From: Candidatus Brocadiaceae bacterium | GTDB lineage: Bacteria > Planctomycetota > Brocadiia > SM23-32 | Length of the DNA stretch: 5,175 nucleotides | Direction of reading: 5' to 3' | Assembly: GCA_003551785.1 (NCBI GenBank) | Contig: PUNP01000165.1 | Location: 1 to 5,175 of the forward strand | In this document: positions 1 to 5,175 of the stretch, piece after piece | Numbering within the stretch: the stretch's first letter is position 1 | Layout: each line of letters begins with the position of its first letter | The notes under the pieces: generated by a model | What the model saw: the letters and a program-made list of their open reading frames with translations, nothing else | Database searches by the model: none | Told to the model about the DNA's origin: nothing | Made by a program: the position numbers and the translations under genes

Positions 1-1520
1 AAAGCAATGGCGCCGGGGTTCATGCTCACTGCTTTGACGGCTTCTATGGTACACGCCATCTCGCGTGTAACGCGCAGGTCCCTGCGCGGTACGCCGTATC
101 TGTAGAACACCTCCGCCGCCGTGTTCCGCGATGGCAGCCCGGCGGTTCTGATGGGTATGACGTCGTCCTCATCGGCGGGCAGGCCGGTGCCGCCGATGAC
201 GGTCCAGTCACGCGTCTCGCCGCTGAAAATAGCGCGAACCTGGCCGAGCGTGAGCGACTCCAGGTTGTTGGCCGGATTGACGATGATCCCCACGGCACGC
301 CCGCCGAGCATGTGTTCGTCCGGCATCAGCTCGTTCCATTTCTCGCCATAGGCCCTCATTACTTCAGCATCGGGCCGGTCTTCGAGAAGCAGCAGGTCCA
401 GCGCGTCGCCGTGGTCTCTGCTTTCGAGGAACGAACGCCCCAAAAAATCCTCGACGGCTGGCTTCTGGCGGCGCCGCACGCTGCTTCTGAGGCGAAGCGG
501 CGCTTTGGCGCGCACGTACTGTTCGGACAGCTCCCGAAGCAGCTCCCGCCCGTCGCCCATCGCCACGACGGTGATCTCTTCGGTACGCCCGCTTCTCGCC
601 TCGCGCATCCGCTTCTCCGCTTCGTATCTGTGCTGCTGGTAGGGGGTGATTAGTCCTTCAGCAGAGGCGATTTTTGAGCCTTTCTCGCCCGCGGCGAAGC
701 GGGCAAACTCGTGCGCCAGCCGCGGCGCGCCGGGTCTGAGGTACAGCACGAGATATTCGCTCAGCGGATAGTCTTCCTGGATGACCGGCTCCGTGCCGGG
801 CGCTACGAACGGCCCGTCTTCGCTCTCTCCGATCTCGAGGGTCCTGACGCCGGGAATCTCCCGGCCCTGCCACAGCAGCGTACCTATCGCGTCCGGGTTA
901 TCAGCAACCTTATCAGCAACCGCCCGCGGACTGCGGCAGACCTCTACATCCCGTCGCATGGCATAGGAGGTGCTGCCTATTTTCAGGCATGAACCCCGCA
1001 GCACCTGGGCGCTGATCGAATTCCACGTATCCTCTCCCGCGAGGGGAATACGTCGGGGATTCTCTTTTCTCTCCGAAAGCGGGAGATACCGTATAACATC
1101 TCGCACCTCCGAGAGGGTCATCTCGCTGGTTCGGTGACGTGGATGAGCGATGAGTGCAGCTTTCGCCTGACCGACGATGAATTCTTCATACCCGCCGGTG
1201 TCGCCGTTATCCTCCTTCGTCCTGAAATCGACGCGTTCATAGTGGATCAGGATGTCGGCCTCACCATCGGCGAACCGGTCGATGCAATCGCGGTCGGCCC
1301 ACCTTTCCATCGTAAATCTTTCCACCGGTACATCATATTTTTCGCAAAATTCTCGAAGTATCCTTCTTACCAATGGAAAGCCCCACCGGTGGCCGCCGGC
1401 GATATGCACCGGCCGCCGGGGGGCATATTCGCCAGTCAAGCACGTCGCCGCTGTGAGAAACAGCAACAGCGTCGCCATGGCCTTTACTGCAACGCTTTTG
1501 CATTTAGGATAAAGATTCAT
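1..1520 (-). CDS. Tandem-domain PstS-like solute-binding protein, 3' end missing
   Basis: Reading from the ATG at 1520, the frame stays open for 506 codons to the window edge, with no stop. The N-terminus has a basic start and a hydrophobic stretch (residues about 15-26, MATLLLFLTAAT), which fits export; Cys27 follows but 'TAATC' is a poor lipobox. Domain 1 (about 37-298) looks like a type-2 periplasmic binding domain: VHIAGG start, 'EADILI' at 87-92, 'NPDAIG' at 208-213, and a PstS-type end 'EFARFAAGEKGSKIA...EGLITPY' at 271-294. Domain 2 (about 313-506) starts again with 'ITVVAMGDG', then 'GIIVNPANNLESLTLGQVRAIFSGETRDW' across 411-439 and 'NPGAI' at 501-505, all close to PstS family landmarks. 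By comparison with domain 1, some 85-90 residues are missing. Family knowledge suggests binding of phosphate or a similar oxyanion, but the usual SGT/Arg ligand loop is not conserved, so the ligand is unknown. No transporter genes are visible. The gene is much richer in G+C than its neighbours. The family call is firm; the function is not. Confidence 0.87.
   Translation of the reverse strand, partial: MNLYPKCKSVAVKAMATLLLFLTAATCLTGEYAPRRPVHIAGGHRWGFPLVRRILREFCEKYDVPVERFTMERWADRDCIDRFADGEADILIHYERVDFRTKEDNGDTGGYEEFIVGQAKAALIAHPRHRTSEMTLSEVRDVIRYLPLSERKENPRRIPLAGEDTWNSISAQVLRGSCLKIGSTSYAMRRDVEVCRSPRAVADKVADNPDAIGTLLWQGREIPGVRTLEIGESEDGPFVAPGTEPVIQEDYPLSEYLVLYLRPGAPRLAHEFARFAAGEKGSKIASAEGLITPYQQHRYEAEKRMREARSGRTEEITVVAMGDGRELLRELSEQYVRAKAPLRLRSSVRRRQKPAVEDFLGRSFLESRDHGDALDLLLLEDRPDAEVMRAYGEKWNELMPDEHMLGGRAVGIIVNPANNLESLTLGQVRAIFSGETRDWTVIGGTGLPADEDDVIPIRTAGLPSRNTAAEVFYRYGVPRRDLRVTREMACTIEAVKAVSMNPGAIA
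3..584 (-). other. Second PstS-like binding domain, cut by the window edge
   Basis: Residues about 313-506. It repeats the domain plan: beta strand plus loop 'VVAMGDGRELL' (318-328), a 'DALDLLLLEDRP' segment (372-383) at the place of the PstS 'DIA.ASR' strand, the very typical 'VNPANNLESLTLGQVRAIFSG' stretch (414-434), and 'IPIR' (455-458) followed by 'SRNTAAEVF' (464-472), which aligns with the SGT helix. It is closer to canonical PstS than domain 1, but the SGT is changed to SRNT. Confidence 0.75.
627..1412 (-). other. First PstS-like binding domain
   Basis: Residues about 37-298 of the binding protein. The opening loop 'GGHRWGFPL' (42-50) sits where PstS has its GS-x-x-x-P anion loop. The stretch 'TLSEVRDVI' (135-143) corresponds to the family's 'LT..QL..IF' helix. 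Where phosphate binders have an Arg and an SGT helix cap, this domain reads 'IPLAGEDTWNSIS' (158-170), with neither. The fold is inferred from order and spacing of landmarks; ligand binding by this half is doubtful. Confidence 0.7.
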
Positions 1521-1530
1521 CTTCCTCGAA

Positions 1531-1535
1531 CTCCT
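1531..1535 (-). promoter_or_regulatory. Shine-Dalgarno site of the binding-protein gene
   Basis: AGGAG on the minus strand lies 10 bases before the ATG at 1520; a second purine run, GAGGAAG (1521-1527), touches the start codon. This supports the ATG at 1520 over the in-frame Met15, whose use would remove the basic N-region of the signal peptide. Confidence 0.6.
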
Positions 1536-1565
1536 GAATGGTGGGAAAGGATGGGGAATGCTTTG

Positions 1566-1609
1566 GAGCCGGTTTACTATTTTATGGCTTTCATCTCGTA
1601 GTCCGGCCC
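1566..1609 (-). ncRNA. Candidate structured 5' leader hairpin before the binding-protein gene
   Basis: In the minus-strand RNA, GGGCCGG (1609-1603) can pair with CCGGCUC (1572-1566): seven pairs including one G-U. Directly inside, ACUA (1602-1599) pairs with UAGU (1579-1576), with AAA (1575-1573) bulged on one side. The apical loop is about 19 nucleotides and purine-rich. The G-U pair would be an A-C mismatch in plus-strand RNA, so the structure favours minus-strand transcription. It ends 45 bases before the ATG at 1520. There is no U-tract, so it does not look like an intrinsic terminator. I do not recognise it as a known riboswitch class. A TAAAAT inside it (1585-1580) could instead be a promoter -10 element, though no good -35 precedes it. 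Confidence 0.35.
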
Positions 1610-1645
1610 AACTGTGCAAACTGTTAACTCTATACAAAAGTGCAT

Positions 1646-2971
1646 TTATTTACTATCACTCTTCTGCCACCGCAATTGGGGATAACCTTCTCTCTCCTCT
1701 ATCCACCAGACATTCTCAAAATCCCAGTTTGTAAAAGTTTCTCTCCGTCTCATTTCTTTCGTTGATTTTGGCTTGGCTATGTCCAAATCCTTTTGCTCTG
1801 TTTTCTCACTATCGTAATAGCTATTTGAGATTTCTCCTTCATATTTATTTTCACCAACTTTGGTTTCATTCTTGGATGTAATTCCTCCGGTTTTCTCCTC
1901 TCCGACAACCTTGCCAATAGCATAACAGTTAACAATTCTACCACCATTTTCACCCACTAATCCACCCAGACTCTCTTTACCCATTACATTTCCCATTGCA
2001 TAACTATCTTGGATTGCACTCTTTCCCATGTTTATTCCGATAAGTCCACCTATTTTTGCTTTCCCCACAACATATCCCTTTGCATAACAGCGCAACACTA
2101 TTCCCCGACTTGCTCCTGAAAGGCCACCTATGATATTTTCTCCCTCTATGTTGACGTCAGCATAACTTTCTACGATATCTCCGTTATTCATTCCAACAAG
2201 CCCACCCAGAATTGAACTTCCATCTCTTATATAACCTTTTGCATTACAGATTTGAATAAGACCGCTATTCGTACCTGTCAAGCCGCCAAGGTACGAGCCC
2301 CCCTTAAGTTCCACCTCGGCCTCACTATTTATTAACTTCCCGGGTCTTCTTACTACTCCGGCTATTCCACCCGCAAAACTGCCGCCGGAAACTGTACCGA
2401 ACACCCTGGAACCCACAAGATAACCCTCGTGCCTTCCGACCAATCCTCCAGTGTAAGAGTTCCCCTTAACATTTATTTCATCAAGAGTTAAATTTTTCAC
2501 TTTTCCATCTTCCTGGATTCGTCCAAACAGACCAACAAATGTACCGTGAGGGCGATTAATGGTTAAACTTGTTATTTTGTACCCATTCCCATCGAACACA
2601 CCAGAAAATCCCTTTCCCAAGCGCCCTGTCCTCAAATCTTTTTTTTGTTCGTCGGAAAGTTTTCTGGGGTCTATAGAATAACCTATCGGTTCCCAGCCTG
2701 TTCCATCACCATAACCGATTAAATCTATATCGGCGGTCTGCTTGAAATATTTATCCAGATGTTGACGCACCATGTCGAGCTGGCCAGCAGTTTCCACAAG
2801 GTAAGGATCGTTCTCCGTTCCGCTCCCCCCGGCAAATCGGTCTCTTTCCGCAGCCAGAACACTCCTAATTCCCCAGAACCCAAAGGTATGAAAGGAAGTG
2901 ACCCCAATGAAAATCAGCAGAGCAGAAACTATAACCAAGCCAATTGATTTTTTGTTTCGGAATCTCATCAT
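1646..2971 (-). CDS. Exported GLUG-repeat protein
   Basis: A complete 441-residue protein ending in TAA. Residues 1-41 form a signal peptide: basic MMRFRNKK, hydrophobic 10-30, and a possible cleavage site at 'VLAA' (38-41). The mature part opens with 'GGSGTENDPYLVETAGQLD' (48-66), the usual entry to GLUG proteins, then 'DIDLIG...W.PIG' (81-97) and 'FSGVFDGNGYKITSLTINRP' (122-141), followed by 'VGLFG'. Eight GGLxG-type repeats follow (residues about 171-366), spaced 26-28 residues. The C-terminus, with 'NWDFENVWW' (415-423) and 'GYPQLRW' (429-435), is the common closing cap of such proteins. GLUG repeats are known from secreted, often very large, adhesin-like or protease-linked proteins and are expected to form a repetitive beta structure; a surface or matrix role is inference. 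No C-terminal anchor (PEP-CTERM, LPXTG, dockerin or membrane helix) is seen, so it may be released or bound by another route. A-T rich codon use matches the genes to its right, not the one to its left. Confidence 0.9.
   Translation of the reverse strand: MMRFRNKKSIGLVIVSALLIFIGVTSFHTFGFWGIRSVLAAERDRFAGGSGTENDPYLVETAGQLDMVRQHLDKYFKQTADIDLIGYGDGTGWEPIGYSIDPRKLSDEQKKDLRTGRLGKGFSGVFDGNGYKITSLTINRPHGTFVGLFGRIQEDGKVKNLTLDEINVKGNSYTGGLVGRHEGYLVGSRVFGTVSGGSFAGGIAGVVRRPGKLINSEAEVELKGGSYLGGLTGTNSGLIQICNAKGYIRDGSSILGGLVGMNNGDIVESYADVNIEGENIIGGLSGASRGIVLRCYAKGYVVGKAKIGGLIGINMGKSAIQDSYAMGNVMGKESLGGLVGENGGRIVNCYAIGKVVGEEKTGGITSKNETKVGENKYEGEISNSYYDSEKTEQKDLDIAKPKSTKEMRRRETFTNWDFENVWWIEEREGYPQLRWQKSDSK
1874..2461 (-). 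repeat. Eight GLUG repeat units within the coding region
   Basis: The Gly-Gly pairs fall at residues 175, 201, 229, 256, 282, 308, 336 and 362, giving steps of 26, 28, 27, 26, 26, 28 and 26. Each unit reads roughly GGLxG, a short turn, then 'I..SYA.G.V.G'. The last unit, TGGITSK, has lost the closing Gly and leads into the C-terminal cap. The repeats are similar as protein but clearly diverged as DNA, so the expansion looks old. Confidence 0.85.
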
Positions 2972-2976
2972 ATCGT

Positions 2977-2982
2977 CTCCTT
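2977..2982 (-). promoter_or_regulatory. Shine-Dalgarno site of the GLUG gene
   Basis: AAGGAG on the minus strand, 5 bases before the first ATG (2971) and 8 before the second, adjacent ATG (2968). The spacing slightly favours the second Met, which would give a 440-residue product; the signal peptide is unaffected. Confidence 0.7.
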
Positions 2983-3005
2983 AGTTAAATTGTTATAAAA
3001 ATGTC

Positions 3006-3033
3006 CTTATAGCGAATGGCTTCAATCTGTAAG
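3006..3033 (-). promoter_or_regulatory. Possible sigma-70-type promoter for the GLUG gene
   Basis: CTTACA (3033-3028), 16 bases, then TATAAG (3011-3006): four and five matches to the -35 and -10 consensus. It lies about 35 bases before the start codon in a 175-base A-T rich spacer. Chance matches are common in such sequence, so this is tentative. Confidence 0.25.
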
Positions 3034-3040
3034 CTTGTAT

Positions 3041-3088
3041 TTTCTGGGTATTCTCTACAATTGTCACTCCAGAAAAATTTTCCAGAAA
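3041..3088 (-). repeat. Short TTTCTGGA repeats upstream of the GLUG gene
   Basis: On the minus strand TTTCTGGA occurs at 3088-3081 and again at 3075-3068, a 13-base period. A third, near-identical copy (TTTCTGGG) lies inverted at 3041-3048 on the plus strand. They sit just upstream of the possible promoter, where an operator could lie. Function is unproven. Confidence 0.3.
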
Positions 3089-3146
3089 CAATGAAAAACA
3101 CATAAACCCCCTGACCAGATTGTAATGCCTGTCTCACACTCGTACG

Positions 3147-4409
3147 CTATTCATCGCTTCTTTTTTGGTCTTTTCCCAATGCTTTCGCGACATTTTCGAT
3201 AGCCTCTTCACTCAGCGGAGGCAGGACCCTCACTTCAAGCCTCTCGTCCTCCGGATAAATATTATGACCAAAAAGGTATAGAACCCCCTCTCTAACGCGA
3301 TAAACTTGCAAGTGCCTTTCAATTGTTTCCAGCCAGCATTCATTAATTTCCTGTCTAATCGATCGGTGTTCCTCTTCGGTAAACACCCAGCCGTATTCAT
3401 CCAGTATCGCGAGCGCTCGGGGATGTGCATTAACCGGGCTGGTGTACTTTAAGACGATTTGCCGCAGCGCTTCCCTTGGTATTGATACGTATGAAGGTGA
3501 TTTATCATCGGCCGCCTTATCTTCTTTCATATATTTCACAAACCGGTTGGCGATTTCTCTGCCCCTTTCAAAATGCTCTTCGCTCCCAAAAATCATCCCT
3601 TTTGCCAGCGCCTCAAAAGCTTCCGCCCGTCGCCCTGCACGCCAATCACATTTGGCCGCTGATAACCAGAGATCGCAAACATCGACACCAAGCCAGCCTC
3701 TCTCATATAATTGGGGGCTAATAAGAGTTTCACGCATATTTATTGCATATATAGCTTCGCGGTAAGCCAACGACGCTTCGTTATATAAACCATGCTCTTC
3801 CCATAAATTTGCTACAGCGAGTGCTTTCTTCCTAAGTGAGACATGACTTGGAATGTGCGGTCTACCATCTGCCCGGGGAAAGGAACGTGCTTCCAAGTTG
3901 CTTGCCATATCAGCCCTCTGTATCCATATACTCAGCGGTAATAAGCCCCCCAGAAGTTTAATCTGCAATTCTGTTGAAATTACACCAATGTCTCCAAGGG
4001 TCTCAACCGATTCGGCCGCCCACGTTTCCGTTATAGCCAGTTTCCGTGCCAGTTTTTCCGCTTCACTTTCTTTATCAAGCAGAAGCAACAGGCGCATTTG
4101 ATATGCCTTTAAGAAAAGTTCCGCTGGCATACTATCGGGTATTGGTTTGTTTTTAAGTAATTTAAGAGCATCTTGTGCTATACTTTCCATTTTCGCCTCA
4201 TCTTCAACAAACTCCCGAATCTGCCGTTCGGTTTCATGCAGATTGGAAACAGATTGGAGAAACACCGCGACATTATTTTCACTGACTACGCCAGAGAAGT
4301 TATTTTCCGTCTCATCTGCGCTTATGGCCAATATTGTCAAAATACCACCAAGCCAGAATGTGCAACCTATCATTACAATTGTTTGTCTTCCTTTCCAATT
4401 ATCTATCAT
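3147..4409 (-). CDS. Exported TPR-like helical-repeat protein of unknown function
   Basis: A complete 420-residue protein, TAG stop, with an excellent Shine-Dalgarno supporting the ATG at 4409. Residues 1-10 are polar, and 11-30 are a hydrophobic segment ending 'AISADE', fitting a signal peptide or a membrane anchor; Cys16 after 'VMIG' is probably too early for a lipobox. The rest is mostly helical. Three stretches have TPR-like spacing of small and aromatic residues: 97-125 (ELFLKAYQMR...AEKLARKLA), 191-223 (ALAVANLWEEHGLYNEASLAYREAI) and 245-275 (LSAAKCDWRAGRRAEAFEALAKG). The C-terminal part (about 310-410) shows no family I recognise. TPR-type solenoids usually mediate protein contacts, so a scaffold or partner role in the periplasm is a fair inference, not a demonstrated one. 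The gene starts 30 bases after the stop of the HExxH gene, which implies shared transcription. I see no enzyme motif. Confidence 0.82.
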   Translation of the reverse strand: MIDNWKGRQTIVMIGCTFWLGGILTILAISADETENNFSGVVSENNVAVFLQSVSNLHETERQIREFVEDEAKMESIAQDALKLLKNKPIPDSMPAELFLKAYQMRLLLLLDKESEAEKLARKLAITETWAAESVETLGDIGVISTELQIKLLGGLLPLSIWIQRADMASNLEARSFPRADGRPHIPSHVSLRKKALAVANLWEEHGLYNEASLAYREAIYAINMRETLISPQLYERGWLGVDVCDLWLSAAKCDWRAGRRAEAFEALAKGMIFGSEEHFERGREIANRFVKYMKEDKAADDKSPSYVSIPREALRQIVLKYTSPVNAHPRALAILDEYGWVFTEEEHRSIRQEINECWLETIERHLQVYRVREGVLYLFGHNIYPEDERLEVRVLPPLSEEAIENVAKALGKDQKRSDE

Positions 4410-4413
4410 GACA

Positions 4414-4421
4414 ACCTCCTT
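4414..4421 (-). promoter_or_regulatory. Strong Shine-Dalgarno site of the TPR-like gene
   Basis: AAGGAGGT on the minus strand, a full match to the 16S rRNA tail, 4 bases before the ATG at 4409. It fixes the start of this gene and lies within the 30-base gap after the preceding stop codon. Confidence 0.8.
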
Positions 4422-4439
4422 TTTTATAGAAATTTTGCG

Positions 4440-5175
4440 TTATGGGCATAAGCCACATTGACATGGGTGCTGAGCTAAGACACATTGCTCCGTCCACTCC
4501 AGATAATAGGGCTGCTCCTCCATCTGTGCAGCATAAGCTCCCAATTCGCGTCTACATTCAGTTTGATTTGCAATTATAGTGTCATCAAGTTCTTGAGCTT
4601 CTATCACCTCATTTATATCGTTTCTTAAAGCAGCTTCGCTCACTTCGGACTCCATCTCTTTTAATTTTTCCTCATATAATGTGTTCGCATCAAATAGGTC
4701 TTGCCAGGGATCTTGGTTGGTCCATTGATCGTAATGTTCTTCCTCATGAGCCCACACTTTATTATAAAAATCGCTTGTCTCCGGGAACCAAACGCTTATT
4801 TCGGGTTCCGAGCGATGAAAACCCCCCTGCCCTGTAACCATAAAAGTTCCGTTTATCTCTTCTATTTCAATAGCATCAACATTTCTAAGCTCAGGCCAAT
4901 AGCATCTCCCGCCCCCCTCTACTTTAACTACCCACTCAAAGGGATTACTCTTACACTCAAAGTCCTCAACGGTGATTGTTACATAAATATCATAGACACA
5001 TGTATATCCGGTATCTTTTTTCCATATCTCATCCGGTTCAGCAAACCACTGCGCTTTTTCCACTTGTGTTTCCTGATCGGAGGGATTCATAAAATTGACT
5101 CCAGGCTCATGTCCAACCCCCGCGGGCCACTCCGCTGTCCAGCTATACTGATAATCCTCGCCTTCAGGCAGCACA
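4440..5175 (-). CDS. Putative extracellular zincin (HExxH) with Ig/PKD-like region, 5' end missing
   Basis: The frame enters at the right edge and ends in TAA at 4440; 244 residues are visible. The first codon that could start (GTG at 5174) is almost certainly internal, because no ribosome site can be seen and the sequence begins mid-domain. Residues about 5-87 look like an Ig/PKD-type beta sandwich ('YQYSW', 'AQWFAEPDE', 'YDIYVTITV', 'FEWVVKV'). A second part carries 'WAHEEEHYDQW' (141-151), with HEEEH at 143-147 (4734-4748) matching the HExxH zinc-protease motif. A later 'RRELGAYAAQ' (208-217) could give the third metal ligand, Glu210, as in zincins with an ExxAY-type helix. The tail has Cys207, 231, 238, 240 and 243, the last three as CxCxxC, perhaps disulfides. 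Metallopeptidase activity is inferred from the motif alone; I do not recognise the family. It is followed by the TPR-like gene after 30 bases. Confidence 0.75.
   Translation of the reverse strand, partial: VLPEGEDYQYSWTAEWPAGVGHEPGVNFMNPSDQETQVEKAQWFAEPDEIWKKDTGYTCVYDIYVTITVEDFECKSNPFEWVVKVEGGGRCYWPELRNVDAIEIEEINGTFMVTGQGGFHRSEPEISVWFPETSDFYNKVWAHEEEHYDQWTNQDPWQDLFDANTLYEEKLKEMESEVSEAALRNDINEVIEAQELDDTIIANQTECRRELGAYAAQMEEQPYYLEWTEQCVLAQHPCQCGLCP
4734..4748 (-). other. HExxH metal-binding motif
   Basis: The codons read His-Glu-Glu-Glu-His in frame with the partial gene, flanked by Trp on both sides. In zincins the two His bind zinc and the first Glu activates water. The hydrophobic helix pattern before the motif (FYNKVWA) is compatible with an active-site helix. 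Confidence 0.6.

Noticed and set aside
44..298. A minus-strand 84-codon frame in another phase
   Set aside because: Its Arg/Ser/Pro-rich product is typical of an off-frame reading of G+C-rich DNA; the phase used by the binding protein gives PstS landmarks in the same bases.
312..653. A plus-strand open frame of 113 codons
   Set aside because: It lies wholly opposite the continuous minus-strand binding-protein gene, which has clear family landmarks here. In such G+C-rich sequence antisense open frames are expected.
1134..1601. A plus-strand open frame of 155 codons
   Set aside because: It covers the antisense of the signal peptide and first binding domain and runs through the hairpin. The product resembles no family and no ribosome site supports it.
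1566..1609. The hairpin as an intrinsic terminator of the GLUG gene
   Set aside because: No U-tract follows the 3' arm in the minus-strand RNA (it continues CAAAGCAUUCCCC), and the loop is far too large.
1521..1645. A c-di-GMP (GEMM) riboswitch or Pho box before the binding-protein gene
   Set aside because: The conserved GEMM core is absent, and no CTGTCAT-type repeats with an 11-base period are present.
1874..2461. A DNA-level tandem repeat or CRISPR-like array
   Set aside because: The periodicity is in the protein; the DNA units have diverged and vary in length by whole codons, as expected for coding repeats.
3442..3765. Plus-strand frames opposite the TPR-like gene
   Set aside because: They have no ribosome site or recognisable domain and are antisense to a well-supported gene.
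5172..5174. GTG as the true start of the right-hand gene
   Set aside because: It is at the window edge, has no visible ribosome site or signal peptide, and the Ig/PKD-like region begins at once, so the gene almost certainly continues upstream.

Overview
The window carries four protein-coding genes, all on the minus strand, so they read from right to left. Two run off the window edges: the left gene lacks its 3' end and the right gene lacks its 5' end. I see no tRNA, rRNA, CRISPR array, insertion sequence or integrase. The mix of a GLUG-repeat surface protein, an Ig/PKD-like zincin and a secreted helical-repeat protein, with clear AAGGAG Shine-Dalgarno sites, suggests a Gram-negative-type environmental bacterium, perhaps Planctomycetota/Phycisphaerae or a similar lineage. 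That assignment is inference; no marker gene is present.

Layout in transcription order. (1) 4440-5175: the C-terminal part of a likely secreted protein, with an Ig/PKD-like beta region, an HExxH zinc-protease motif and a Cys-rich tail. (2) 3147-4409, only 30 bases downstream and with a strong Shine-Dalgarno: a 420-residue protein with an N-terminal export segment and TPR-like helical repeats. (3) 1646-2971, after a 175-base spacer with a possible promoter and small repeats: a 441-residue exported protein with eight GLUG-type repeats. (4) 1-1520, after a 125-base spacer with a candidate RNA hairpin: a large PstS-like solute-binding protein with two periplasmic-binding-protein domains in tandem, the second cut by the window edge. 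This last frame is open for 506 codons and fills the whole left third of the window.

All three genes whose N-termini are visible start with an export signal or membrane segment, and the fourth looks extracellular. The common theme is therefore the cell envelope or exterior. Genes 1 and 2 probably form an operon; whether genes 3 and 4 belong to it is open. Composition shifts sharply: sample 60-base lines give 42/60 G+C at 541-600, against 23/60 at 1981-2040 and 20/60 at 4561-4620. The binding-protein gene thus differs in base use from the other three. The most unusual items are the tandem PstS-like architecture with altered ligand loops, the hairpin in front of it, and the unassigned HExxH protein.
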